Position numbers and translations under genes: made by a program
Notes under the pieces: model-generated
Databases searched by the model: none
Told to the model about the DNA's origin: nothing
What the model saw: the letters and a program-made list of their open reading frames with translations, nothing else
Source of the DNA: Rickettsia tamurae
GTDB lineage: Bacteria > Pseudomonadota > Alphaproteobacteria > Rickettsiales > Rickettsiaceae
Direction of reading: 5' to 3'
NCBI RefSeq assembly: GCF_000751075.1
Contig: NZ_CCMG01000017.1
Span: 23,505 to 87,504, forward strand
Length of the DNA: 64,000 nucleotides
Part shown: one piece after another, positions 55,893 to 64,000 of the stretch
Layout: every line of letters starts with the position of its first letter
Position numbering within the stretch: position 1 is the stretch's first letter

Positions 55893-57461
55893 TTAACTAG
55901 ATTTACATATACTTAAGTCTTTATCTACTATGTCGGAATCTATATTTAAACAGTCAAGGATTGAGTGAAATACATAATCATGGCTAATTTCGGTATTAGC
56001 ATAATTTTTAATTGAAGATACTGAGTCAGGATATTTTGCTTTAAAATCGTCCGATACCCAAACTATAAGAGGTACGGTTATTTGTTCTGCAAGTAGTGGG
56101 CCACCGTGACCGTAATAACCATTTTCTCCTAGCGATTCGCCGTGATCGGATACATATAATAAAAATGCATTTTTATCTTTAAGCAAATCTATTAAATTAG
56201 ATAAAAAAAAATCGGTGTATAAAATTGAATTATCATAACTGTTAACTAAAGCAAGCTTATCGCAATCACTTGCATCCCCCTTAACCTTAATAGGGCAGGT
56301 AGGGGTAAAATACTCAAACTCTTTTGGATATCTTGCGTTATAGTTCCAGTGACTTCCTGAGGTGTGAACTACTAAAAATTGTTTCTCTGAATTTGTTATT
56401 ATTTCTTTTATAAAAGGCAATATTTTTTCATCATAATCATTTAAAGAGAATAGGGCAGAGCCGCCCGGTACTATAGTAAAATTAACGTCGTTATATATAT
56501 TACTGAGGTCAAAATTTGCAAAACTCCTCATTAAAGTTTGAGTACCGATCCAGGTAGTATTAAATCCAAGATTTGTTAAAATTGATAAAAAGCTGTTCTC
56601 TTGTCTAGTATTTTCAATTTGACTTGCAGGATAACGTGAAAGTAATGACGGTACGGAAAGATAGGTAAGGTTAGAAGAAGATTTAGCTTTGAAAGAAATT
56701 AGGTTTTGAGTAGTCTTTAAGTAAGGAGTCGTATCTCTTTCATAACCGTTAATACCGAAATGATCAAATCTTGCTGATTCTCCTATAACTAAAACACCGA
56801 TAATATCTTTATCTGACTTATCTATAAAGTTATATTGTTTGCTAATATCTATACATGCATAATTTTTATCACCGAAATTTCCAGCAAAATTAAGGTAGCT
56901 ATTATGTAAATACTGAATGGGAAAATAATTTTTTAGTATTTTAAATGAAGGAGTAATAATATTATATACAAAAATAAGTAAGCAAGCGGCAGATAATAGT
57001 TTTGTTACGAATGATTTAGAATTTTCGGCGGCAAAAGATTTGAGAGTATAAAAACAAGTAAAAAGACAAAAAATTATCCATATTATTAACTTAATGCTGG
57101 TTAATTCATAAACTTCGTTTAAATCCGTTGAGAAAAAACTACCTATTACTTGTTTAGTAGGATTGATTTTGAAGAAATAAATGTAATAACTAGCAATAGC
57201 GGATGTTATAAATAAAAACCCCACGCCGATTTTTAACACTAATCTATGTACGCTAAGACCAAAAAATGCTATAAAAGAAAATATATAAATATAACAAAAA
57301 TCTTTTAATAACTCTAATATCCCTCTAAAGATCGTTGCTTTATAATAATCAAATTTATAAATCAATATTGCGGTATTAAATAACAAACAATAAATAAAGG
57401 CTAAAATCGCCGATAATTTAATTAATTTGATATCTATGTGTTTTTGAATAGTTTTTAGCAT
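55893..57461 (-). CDS. eptA: Phosphoethanolamine transferase, EptA/sulfatase family
   Basis: 522 residues. Five or so N-terminal membrane helices (to about 170) and a periplasmic alkaline-phosphatase-like domain. The metal and nucleophile segments are GVLVIGESARFDHFGINGYERDT (about 222) and LLYVSDHGESLGENGYYGHGGP near the C-terminus; SNLTYLSVPSLLSR is also a family block. It would transfer phosphoethanolamine from phosphatidylethanolamine to lipid A or another envelope glycan; the acceptor is inferred, not shown. Confidence 0.88.
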   Translation of the reverse strand: MLKTIQKHIDIKLIKLSAILAFIYCLLFNTAILIYKFDYYKATIFRGILELLKDFCYIYIFSFIAFFGLSVHRLVLKIGVGFLFITSAIASYYIYFFKINPTKQVIGSFFSTDLNEVYELTSIKLIIWIIFCLFTCFYTLKSFAAENSKSFVTKLLSAACLLIFVYNIITPSFKILKNYFPIQYLHNSYLNFAGNFGDKNYACIDISKQYNFIDKSDKDIIGVLVIGESARFDHFGINGYERDTTPYLKTTQNLISFKAKSSSNLTYLSVPSLLSRYPASQIENTRQENSFLSILTNLGFNTTWIGTQTLMRSFANFDLSNIYNDVNFTIVPGGSALFSLNDYDEKILPFIKEIITNSEKQFLVVHTSGSHWNYNARYPKEFEYFTPTCPIKVKGDASDCDKLALVNSYDNSILYTDFFLSNLIDLLKDKNAFLLYVSDHGESLGENGYYGHGGPLLAEQITVPLIVWVSDDFKAKYPDSVSSIKNYANTEISHDYVFHSILDCLNIDSDIVDKDLSICKSS

Positions 57462-57504
57462 ATATAATAATTAATAAATTAATAAAGTAATTTTTATAAC
57501 TATC

Positions 57505-57969
57505 ATGATCATAAAAAATCTTCAAGAATTTTATCGGCTTTTAATACCAAATGCTCCGCTTATCGCTATTGATTACGGAAGCAAAAAATTAGGAATCGCA
57601 TTATCTAATCAAGAACGTAGTATTGCTATGCCCTTAAATACTATAACCGAGATAAATAAAAAATTTGTTATTACTTCCTTGCTTAATATCATCAAAAAAT
57701 ATAAAGTTTGTGGCGTGGTAATAGGTCTACCGATTGATATGAACGGAGCAGTAACGGAGCAAACAAATATAGTGATGAAATTTGCTGAGGAGCTAGCAGA
57801 ATCTATAAACTTGCCTATATATTTACAAGATGAAAGGCTAACTACAAAAGCTGCAAATAATTTCCTTAAATCATTCGGCGTGAAAAGAAAAGACCGTAAT
57901 AATAACGATGATGCAGTAGCTGCTAGTATGATTCTTGAAACCGTGCTTGATTCTATAAAAAAACTTTAG
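57505..57969 (+). CDS. ruvX: Holliday-junction resolvase-like RNase RuvX (YqgF)
   Basis: 154 residues, RNase H fold. The first catalytic Asp is in [14 protein letters not shown] (about 23), followed by [17 protein letters not shown] with a Glu region and [15 protein letters not shown], and the last Asp pair in [13 protein letters not shown]. YqgF helps mature 16S rRNA 5' ends in E. coli. It is divergent from eptA with about 43 bp between the starts. Confidence 0.94.
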   Translation: MIIKNLQEFYRLLIPNAPLIAIDYGSKKLGIALSNQERSIAMPLNTITEINKKFVITSLLNIIKKYKVCGVVIGLPIDMNGAVTEQTNIVMKFAEELAESINLPIYLQDERLTTKAANNFLKSFGVKRKDRNNNDDAVAASMILETVLDSIKKL

Positions 57970-57989
57970 ATTATCATTAATTGAATATC

Positions 57990-58095
57990 GTCATTGCGAG
58001 CGACTGTAAGGAACGTGGCAATCCAGAAAATATGTAAATCAGAATTTTTAACTGGATTGCTTCGTCAATTACTTTGTAATCTTCCTCGCAATGAC
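57990..58095. repeat. Palindromic element, family B
   Basis: gtcattgcgagcgactgtaa to cttcctcgcaatgac; inner arms gtggcaatccag and ctggattgcttcgtc differ from the cluster found after tolA and resemble the mnmA-end copy at the left arm. It lies after ruvX. Confidence 0.82.
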
Positions 58096-58210
58096 GTAAA
58101 CTTTTTAAATTATCCCCTTTTTTAAGTAATGCCTTTCTAGCTTTTCAAAAACCTTATTGTAAAGATATATTATTTATGATAAAACCGATCCGGTATAAAT
58201 AAGATATACC

Positions 58211-59065
58211 ATGAAAATATTAATTCTAGGTGTTACCGGTATGCTAGGTAATAGCATATTCAGGTTTTTAAGTAGTGATAAAAAATTTGACATTTTTGCG
58301 ACAGCCCGAAATAATTCCGCTCGTTCTTATTTTTCTAAGGATTTATCCGATAAATTAATTACAAATGTAGATGTTGAGAACCATGATTCATTAGTTGAGG
58401 TATTTAATAAAGCAAAACCCGATATAGTAATAAATTGTATAGGGCTTGTAAAACAACTAGCTGATGCAAACAATCCGTTAAAAACATTGCCGATAAATAG
58501 TTTGTTACCGCATAGGCTAGCTAATTTATGTAAATTAGCTAATTCAAGGTTAATCCATATTAGTACGGATTGTGTATTTTCAGGAAAAAAAGGTAATTAT
58601 AAGGAAAGCGATTTTCCTGATTGTTATGACCTTTACGGTCGTTCTAAGTTTCTTGGTGAGGTAGATTATCCTCATGCTATCACTTTGCGTACTTCAATTA
58701 TAGGTCATGAGCTGGCAGGCAATAGAAGCTTAATCAATTGGTTTTTAAGTGCAGAAGGGCAAGTGAAAGGTTTTGAGAAAGCTATTTATTCAGGATTCCC
58801 GACTGTAGAGCTTGCAAGAATAATAAGGGATTTTGTGTTACCTAATAAAGAGCTGCATGGGCTTCATCATGTTGCATCAAAACCGATTAATAAGTTAGAA
58901 TTATTAAAATTAGTAGCGGAAATATATAATAAAGAAATCGATATTATTCCGTCAGATGAGCTTGTAATAGATCGATCACTAGATGCTACTCGTTTTAACG
59001 AGGTAACGGGATATACGCCTCCTGAATGGCGTGAGCTTGTAAAGCGTATGTGTGAGTTTGGGTAG
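58211..59065 (+). CDS. RmlD-like SDR reductase (WbvR/CapF-type nucleotide-sugar reductase)
   Basis: 284 residues. NAD(P)-binding LGVTGMLGNSIFRFL at the N-terminus and the catalytic YxxxK in YDLYGRSKFLGEV; HISTDCVFSGKKGNY and TLRTSIIGHEL are typical of RmlD-like reductases. There is no C-terminal cupin domain, unlike the longer CapF enzymes. With the next two genes it fits the UDP-GlcNAc to L-aminosugar route (5-inverting dehydratase, 4-reductase, 2-epimerase); the missing cupin favours UDP-L-QuiNAc over UDP-L-FucNAc (inference). It is 134 bp upstream of its partner. Confidence 0.85.
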   Translation: MKILILGVTGMLGNSIFRFLSSDKKFDIFATARNNSARSYFSKDLSDKLITNVDVENHDSLVEVFNKAKPDIVINCIGLVKQLADANNPLKTLPINSLLPHRLANLCKLANSRLIHISTDCVFSGKKGNYKESDFPDCYDLYGRSKFLGEVDYPHAITLRTSIIGHELAGNRSLINWFLSAEGQVKGFEKAIYSGFPTVELARIIRDFVLPNKELHGLHHVASKPINKLELLKLVAEIYNKEIDIIPSDELVIDRSLDATRFNEVTGYTPPEWRELVKRMCEFG

Positions 59066-59101
59066 TAAGGCCGTCATTGCGAATATAGGTTTGTCCACTC
59101 T

Positions 59102-59131
59102 TGTCATCCCGTGGCTTGACCACAGGATGAC
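59102..59131. repeat. Partial family A palindrome
   Basis: Imperfect single hairpin catcccgtggcttgaccacaggatg, preceded by a half family B motif (cgtcattgcga at 59071) and followed by the tail gtgtttctcgatttacgca. It lies between the reductase and dehydratase genes of the polysaccharide cluster. Confidence 0.65.
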
Positions 59132-59199
59132 TACCTTAGAGTGTTTCTCGATTTACGCAATGACAGAATGAATAATAACAAAATAGGTATTTATATATA

Positions 59200-60225
59200 A
59201 TGTTTGTAGATAAAACTTTAATGATTACAGGAGGCACCGGTTCGTTTGGTAATGCGGTGCTTTCTCGTTTTCTGAAATCCGATATTATTAATGATATTAA
59301 AGAAATTAGGATTTTCAGTAGAGATGAAAAAAAGCAAGAGGATATGCGTATTGTTTTAAATAATCCGAAACTTAAATTCTATATCGGGGACGTACGCAAT
59401 TATAAAAGTATTGATGAGGCAATGCACGGTGTAGATTATGTATTCCATGCCGCTGCTTTAAAGCAAGTTCCGACTTGCGAATTTTATCCTATGGAAGCAA
59501 TAAATACTAATGTCTTAGGGGCTGAAAATGTTTTAAGTGTAGCCATTAATAATAAAGTTGCAAAAGTTATAGTACTGAGTACCGATAAGGCTGTATATCC
59601 AATTAATGCAATGGGGTTATCAAAAGCGTTAATGGAAAAGTTAGCAGTAGCAAAAGCTCGTATGCGTAGCCAGGGTGAGACCGTGCTTTGTGTCACTAGA
59701 TACGGTAATGTTATGGCTTCCCGTGGTTCAGTAATTCCTCTTTTTATCAATCAAATTAAGCAGGATAAAGACCTTACCATCACTGAACCTTCAATGACAC
59801 GTTTTTTAATGTCGCTTGTAGATTCCGTAGATTTAGTTTTATATGCGTTTGAGCATGGACGTCAAGGCGATATTTTTGTACAAAAAGCTCCGGCAAGTAC
59901 AATCGAGGTACTTGCAAGAGCGTTACAAGAAATATTCGGTAGCAAAAATGAAATACGCTTTATTGGTACACGTCACGGAGAGAAGCATTATGAATCGTTA
60001 GTATCATCGGAAGAAATGGCAAAAGCTGATGATTTAGGTGGTTATTACCGTATTCCTATGGATGGACGCGATCTTAATTATGCCAAATATTTTGTTGAGG
60101 GTGAAAAGAAAGTAGCTCTTTTAGAGGATTACAATTCTCATAATACAAAACGTTTAAATTTGGAAGAAGTAAAAGAGCTGCTACTAAATCTTGATTATGT
60201 GCAAGAGGAGCTAAAAAATGCTTAA
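59200..60225 (+). CDS. capD: UDP-GlcNAc 4,6-dehydratase (5-inverting, WbjB/CapE/CapD-like)
   Basis: 341 residues, a soluble SDR. NAD-binding MITGGTGSFGNAVL; catalytic block STDKAVYPINAMGLSKALMEKL, where Met takes the place of the usual Tyr in YxxxK, as in FlaA1/WbjB-type inverting dehydratases; then TRYGNVMASRGSVIP and TITEPSMTRFLM. It makes UDP-4-keto-6-deoxy-L-hexosamine, the first step of L-FucNAc/L-QuiNAc synthesis. It overlaps wecB by 8 bases. Confidence 0.92.
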   Translation: MFVDKTLMITGGTGSFGNAVLSRFLKSDIINDIKEIRIFSRDEKKQEDMRIVLNNPKLKFYIGDVRNYKSIDEAMHGVDYVFHAAALKQVPTCEFYPMEAINTNVLGAENVLSVAINNKVAKVIVLSTDKAVYPINAMGLSKALMEKLAVAKARMRSQGETVLCVTRYGNVMASRGSVIPLFINQIKQDKDLTITEPSMTRFLMSLVDSVDLVLYAFEHGRQGDIFVQKAPASTIEVLARALQEIFGSKNEIRFIGTRHGEKHYESLVSSEEMAKADDLGGYYRIPMDGRDLNYAKYFVEGEKKVALLEDYNSHNTKRLNLEEVKELLLNLDYVQEELKNA

Positions 60226-61351
60226 AGTAATGACGATTGTCGGTACTCGTCCTGAACTTATTAAACTATGCTTTGTGATTTCCGAGTTTGATAAATATAC
60301 TAATCACATCCTAGTTCACACCGGTCAAAATTATGCATATGAATTAAATCAGGTTTTTTTTGATGATATGGGAATTAGAAAACCGGATTATTTCTTAGAA
60401 GTAGCGGCAGATAATACGGCAAAATCTATCGGGCTTATTATTGAAAAAGTTGATGAAGTACTTGAGAAAGAAAGGCCTGACGCCGTTTTATTTTACGGTG
60501 ATACTAACTCTTGTTTATCGGCAATTGCTGCTAAACGCCGTAAAATTCCGATCTTTCATATGGAAGCAGGAAATCGTTGTTTTGATCAGCGTGTACCTGA
60601 AGAAATAAACCGTAAAATCATTGATCATATTAGCGACGTTAACATTACGTTAACCGAGCATGCAAGATGTTATTTAATTGCTGAGGGACTACCTGCTGAG
60701 CTTATTTTTAAATCAGGTTCGCATATGCCTGAGGTCCTTGATCGCTTTATGCCTAAAATATTAAAGTCTGATATTTTAGATAAATTATCATTAACCGCTA
60801 AGCAATATTTTTTAATTAGTTCACATCGTGAAGAAAATGTCGATGTCAAAAATAATCTGAAAGAATTATTAAGTAGTTTACAAATGCTTATTAAAGAGTA
60901 TAATTTCCCCGTAATCTTCTCAACACACCCAAGGACTAAAAAAAGGCTTGAGGATTTAGAGGGATTTAAGGAGCTTGGTGATAAAATAAGGTTTTTACCG
61001 GCTTTTGGTTTTACGGATTACATCAAACTTCAGATGAATGCTTTTTGTATTTTATCCGATAGCGGTACTATCACCGAAGAAGCATCAATACTTAATTTAC
61101 CTGCTTTAAATATTAGAGAAGCACATGAACGTCCTGAAGGTATGGACGCCGGCACGCTTATTATGTCAGGTTTTAAGGCTGAGCGGGTGCTGCAATCGGT
61201 AAAAGCTATTACGGAAGAACACGAGAATAATAAAAATACGCAAGATATTGTACCGGATTATGCTGAAGCAGGTCTTGTATCAAAGAAAATATTGCGTATA
61301 GTTTTAAGTTATGTGGATTATGTTAATCGCACAGTGTGGTTTAAAAAGTAA
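60218..61351 (+). CDS. wecB: UDP-GlcNAc 2-epimerase-like enzyme (WecB/WbjD/WbvD type)
   Basis: 377 residues, GT-B-like epimerase fold. TIVGTRPELIKLCFVI at the N-terminus, HTGQNYAYELNQVFF, VLFYGDTNSCLSAIAAKR, FHMEAGNRCFDQRVPEEINRK and ILSDSGTITEEASIL are the conserved catalytic and UDP-binding segments. After the preceding dehydratase and reductase, the likely substrate is a UDP-6-deoxy-L-hexosamine rather than UDP-GlcNAc. Coupled to capD. Confidence 0.92.
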   Translation: MLKVMTIVGTRPELIKLCFVISEFDKYTNHILVHTGQNYAYELNQVFFDDMGIRKPDYFLEVAADNTAKSIGLIIEKVDEVLEKERPDAVLFYGDTNSCLSAIAAKRRKIPIFHMEAGNRCFDQRVPEEINRKIIDHISDVNITLTEHARCYLIAEGLPAELIFKSGSHMPEVLDRFMPKILKSDILDKLSLTAKQYFLISSHREENVDVKNNLKELLSSLQMLIKEYNFPVIFSTHPRTKKRLEDLEGFKELGDKIRFLPAFGFTDYIKLQMNAFCILSDSGTITEEASILNLPALNIREAHERPEGMDAGTLIMSGFKAERVLQSVKAITEEHENNKNTQDIVPDYAEAGLVSKKILRIVLSYVDYVNRTVWFKK

Positions 61352-61379
61352 TCCTATTCATTATTACCATATCAAAAAC

Positions 61380-62657
61380 ATGAAATTCTTTAAATTAATA
61401 AAACTTAACACTTTATTTTTAAGTGTTTTTTTACTAATAACTCTTATATCTTCTTTTTGCTATTCCAACGAAAATTCTTATAAAAGAATAGTTTTCCTTG
61501 TTAGTACAGAGACATTCGGCGGCAAAGGCGTATACGCAATGTATAATGAGATGAAAAAAATAGGTCATGATGTCAAAATTGTAATAGTACCTCATCCTCA
61601 TCCTAATATTCAAGGAGGAATAGATACCGGGTTTATTAGTAAATTTGATACACAAGATGTGATATATCCATGTGGTAAGTATGCTTCTTATTCAAATGTT
61701 AATACAAAATGTGAAATTTCTGAACTAAAAAATTATCAGCCGGATTTTATCTTTACGCAAAACCCTTACGAAAATTTCCAAGGCTATATATCAGAACCTT
61801 TTACGGCTGCTAATTTGTATAAGAGCTTTAGAGGAACTAAAACAAAAATTATGTATATAGTCTATGGTCCGCATATCTTTCATCAAAAAAATATTGATGA
61901 TGATAAGTTATCAAGTTTCATAGAGACGGTATTTGTTGATTCAGAAAGTACAAAGGATATCTTTATTAGTAATTATAAATTTCCTAAGGATAGAGTTGTT
62001 GTTTCAGGTTATCAACCATACTATGAAGTAAGAAATTATAATATTAAAGAAAAACCAAACTCGGAAACCATTTTATGGCTTCCTAGATGGGAATTATCAT
62101 TTAAAAATAGAGATTTATATGAAGGAGGTTCTACTTTCTTAAATTATCACTATTTTTTCTATAATTATGCATTACAACATCCTAATATTCATTTTATTAT
62201 AAGACCGCATGTTACACTATTTACCTATGCGGTCGGTAAAAATTACTTAAGCCAAAGTGATATGGATAATATATTAAGTAGATTTAATTCTTTAAAGAAT
62301 GTTACTGTTTCTGCACATGCATTCAGGTCGTTACTAGATGATATAATGGTGTCAGATATTGTAATAAGTGACGGTACTTCATCTCTTGCTGAAGTAGTAG
62401 TTGCCGATAAGCCTATAATTTACTTAAGTAATGGTTGGAATAATGAATTTAATAGCAATGCCCTATCTAAAGAATTAAAAAAATATATGTATTTTGCTTA
62501 TGAGCCGCAAGATATTATTAACTATATAGAATTTATTAAGCAAAATCATTATTTGCCTTATCATGAAAATAGTAGCGGCAGAAATCAATTTAAAAAGATG
62601 CTTGATCCTGTAGAAAACCCTGCTGCATTTATCGCCGAATATTTATTAAAATTATAA
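61380..62657 (+). CDS. TagF-like glycero-/glycosylphosphotransferase domain protein with signal anchor
   Basis: About 425 residues from ATG 61380; a longer frame from 61311 overlaps wecB and has no better start. An N-terminal hydrophobic segment (LFLSVFLLITLISSFCYS) is a signal or anchor. The rest is GT-B-like: FLVSTETFGGKGVYAMY, IIRPHVTLFTY and DIVISDGTSSLAEVVVADKP, the last block being the polymerase/transferase motif of TagF/CDP-glycerol transferases. An exported GT-B enzyme would be unusual, so the hydrophobic segment is more likely an anchor. It follows wecB by 28 bp. Confidence 0.6.
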   Translation: MKFFKLIKLNTLFLSVFLLITLISSFCYSNENSYKRIVFLVSTETFGGKGVYAMYNEMKKIGHDVKIVIVPHPHPNIQGGIDTGFISKFDTQDVIYPCGKYASYSNVNTKCEISELKNYQPDFIFTQNPYENFQGYISEPFTAANLYKSFRGTKTKIMYIVYGPHIFHQKNIDDDKLSSFIETVFVDSESTKDIFISNYKFPKDRVVVSGYQPYYEVRNYNIKEKPNSETILWLPRWELSFKNRDLYEGGSTFLNYHYFFYNYALQHPNIHFIIRPHVTLFTYAVGKNYLSQSDMDNILSRFNSLKNVTVSAHAFRSLLDDIMVSDIVISDGTSSLAEVVVADKPIIYLSNGWNNEFNSNALSKELKKYMYFAYEPQDIINYIEFIKQNHYLPYHENSSGRNQFKKMLDPVENPAAFIAEYLLKL

Positions 62658-62672
62658 TAGTTTAAATAATTT

Positions 62673-63572
62673 ATGTTAGAAGAAATTTATAATGACGGAG
62701 AAAGATTAATTCCTGGAAAAACTCATGATATTTTAGAGGTAATTCGTCATAAAAGTAGCTATAAGATTTTTAAAAAAATTATAGAAGTCGATATACTTAA
62801 TAGCCCATTAATGCTAAATCAAAAAATAAAAATTTTAGATATAGGTTGTGGAACAGGACACGGAACTTTCATGCTTAGCGATATATTAGGAGTAGAAATT
62901 ACAGCAATAGATATCAGTAAAGAATCTATAATTTATGCTGAACAAAATTATGGAGCATCTAATATAAAATATATTAAATCTGATTTAGTTAGTTTTATTA
63001 AAAAGGCAGAAGAATATGATTATATTGTATCAAGACATGCACTTGAGCATATTAAAGATGGGTTAAATCTGGTGCTTAATCTTAAATATAAAAAACGATT
63101 AATAGTAAATGTACCTTTTAATGAACCGGAAGGGAATATATATCATTTAGTTAATTGGATTACTGAAAAAGACTTTGAATCATATCAGAACCAAGAATTT
63201 TTATATGAAGGATTAGATGGCGTAACTAACGACACGCATTCTGAAAAAAATCCTCCTAATTCTATAATCTGTATATCCAGTAACTCAGATTTAAAGCCTA
63301 TAAAACAATTATTTAACTATCCAATCTCAGCTTGGAACCCGGAATTTTTAGAAAAGTTAGGTTTGCAATTCCAAGATATATTAAAACAATTGCTGCAAAC
63401 TAGGGATGCATTTAAAAATAGCGAAGAGAAAAACTTAAACTATGAAAGTAAATTAAATAATACTGTAACAGAGCTAAATAATGCTTTAGAAGAAATAAAA
63501 ATTCTTAAAAATAAACTAATTATTAGTGAAGAAGAAAAATCTATTTTTTTAAAGCTCTATAGAAAAATTTAA
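62673..63572 (+). CDS. SAM-dependent class I methyltransferase with coiled-coil tail
   Basis: 299 residues. Motif I ILDIGCGTGHGTFML (about 55), motif II TAIDISKESIIYAEQNYG, and a post-motif YIVSRHALEHIKDGLNL typical of Methyltransf_11/23. After about 245 a coiled coil follows (KNLNYESKLNNTVTELNNAL; ILKNKLIISEEEKSIFLK). Its place in the polysaccharide cluster suggests it methylates an O-antigen sugar, perhaps at the chain end. The acceptor is not shown. Confidence 0.85.
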   Translation: MLEEIYNDGERLIPGKTHDILEVIRHKSSYKIFKKIIEVDILNSPLMLNQKIKILDIGCGTGHGTFMLSDILGVEITAIDISKESIIYAEQNYGASNIKYIKSDLVSFIKKAEEYDYIVSRHALEHIKDGLNLVLNLKYKKRLIVNVPFNEPEGNIYHLVNWITEKDFESYQNQEFLYEGLDGVTNDTHSEKNPPNSIICISSNSDLKPIKQLFNYPISAWNPEFLEKLGLQFQDILKQLLQTRDAFKNSEEKNLNYESKLNNTVTELNNALEEIKILKNKLIISEEEKSIFLKLYRKI

Positions 63573-63611
63573 ACAATAAAACTAACATTTTATAAATTAT
63601 TTTTAAAAGTT

Positions 63612-64000
63612 ATGACAACTAGAAAAGATAAACCTCTAAATATTTATCATACTTTAGTTTCCATTATTATACCTGTCTATAATGGGGCTAATTATATGAA
63701 AGAAGCTATAAATAGTGCTTTAGCACAAACTTACAAAAATATTGAAATTATTGTTGTTAATGATGGTTCAAAAGATAATGGAGAGACAGAACGCGTAGCA
63801 TTATCATACGGTGATAAAATACGCTATTTTCATAAAGAAAACGGCGGCTGCGGTTCGGCTTTAAATTATGGTATAAAAAACATGAAAGGGGAGTATTTTT
63901 CATGGCTTAGCCATGATGATATATATTATCCTAATAAAATCGAGCATCAAGTTAACATATTAAATAAGTTAGATAATAAAGATACTATCATTTATGGCGG
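63612..64000 (+). CDS. Family 2 glycosyltransferase (partial, cut by window end)
   Basis: ATG at 63612. The first 129 codons show the GT2 fold: [40 protein letters not shown], and [13 protein letters not shown] with the metal-binding HDD. It is 39 bp after the methyltransferase and in the same direction. It probably adds a sugar to the O-antigen repeat. Confidence 0.93.
   Translation, partial: MTTRKDKPLNIYHTLVSIIIPVYNGANYMKEAINSALAQTYKNIEIIVVNDGSKDNGETERVALSYGDKIRYFHKENGGCGSALNYGIKNMKGEYFSWLSHDDIYYPNKIEHQVNILNKLDNKDTIIYG

Overview
The window looks like part of the chromosome of a Rickettsia species (Alphaproteobacteria, obligate intracellular), most likely from the spotted-fever or transitional groups. 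The evidence is very AT-rich DNA, a mix of slowly decaying pseudogenes and intact housekeeping genes, a decayed gene-transfer-agent tail gene, several families of dispersed palindromic elements (Rickettsia palindromic elements, RPEs), ThyX instead of ThyA, and a genus-typical gene set (DUF2608 proteins, ProP-like MFS carriers, a split SpoT-like HD protein, a type I secretion pair). The species cannot be fixed from the sequence alone. I saw no tRNA, rRNA, CRISPR array, complete insertion sequence or replication origin.

Layout. 1-7 kb is accessory and decaying: the end of a beta-barrel-like gene, an intact Rpn/PD-(D/E)XK gene, a GTA host-specificity (TIM-barrel) gene broken into many frames, two tandem DUF2608 genes, and a cysQ pseudogene. 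7-21.7 kb is mostly intact: mutS, rpiB, a LytM-like lipoprotein, a YgjP-like protease, thyX, tolB, rpoH, ctaG, a membrane glycosyltransferase, mnmA, an APC amino-acid carrier and hisS, with palindromic elements in most gaps. 22-25.4 kb is a graveyard: an ABC-F gene collapsed by deletion between its two ATPase domains, a TPR pseudogene and a DUF4143 ATPase pseudogene. 25.6-27.8 kb is the tolQ-tolR-tolA operon. 28-31.4 kb holds a CPBP protease pseudogene, an HD-domain (SpoT-like) gene and an MFS carrier. 31.5-36.3 kb (minus strand) is a likely transcription unit hinT-asd-type I secretion ABC protein-HlyD adaptor. 37-39 kb is hslVU. 39.3-48.8 kb mixes decay (comM, a second Rpn nuclease, a third DUF2608, an M61 peptidase, an unknown gene behind a consensus promoter) with lpxB, mltG and cyaY. 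lpxB carries two in-frame RPEs, and mltG and cyaY both end inside copies of another palindromic element. 48.8-58 kb has gltX, topA next to a dead dprA, a peroxiredoxin, an SPFH protein, a phosphoethanolamine transferase and ruvX. 58.2 kb to the end is a surface-polysaccharide (O-antigen) cluster: RmlD-like reductase, CapD/WbjB-like dehydratase, WecB-like epimerase, a TagF-like protein, a methyltransferase and a family 2 glycosyltransferase cut by the window end.

How the genes fit together. Envelope functions dominate the intact part: Tol system, LpxB (lipid A), EptA-like decoration, MltG and LytM (peptidoglycan), Asd (aspartate semialdehyde, probably for diaminopimelate), and O-antigen sugar synthesis. 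Genes linked to transformation and recombination (dprA, comM) and to phage-like gene transfer (GTA) are all dead. The most distinctive biology is how palindromic elements rewrite protein ends and interiors. I found no convincing wholly new system; the findings below are the places I would look again.
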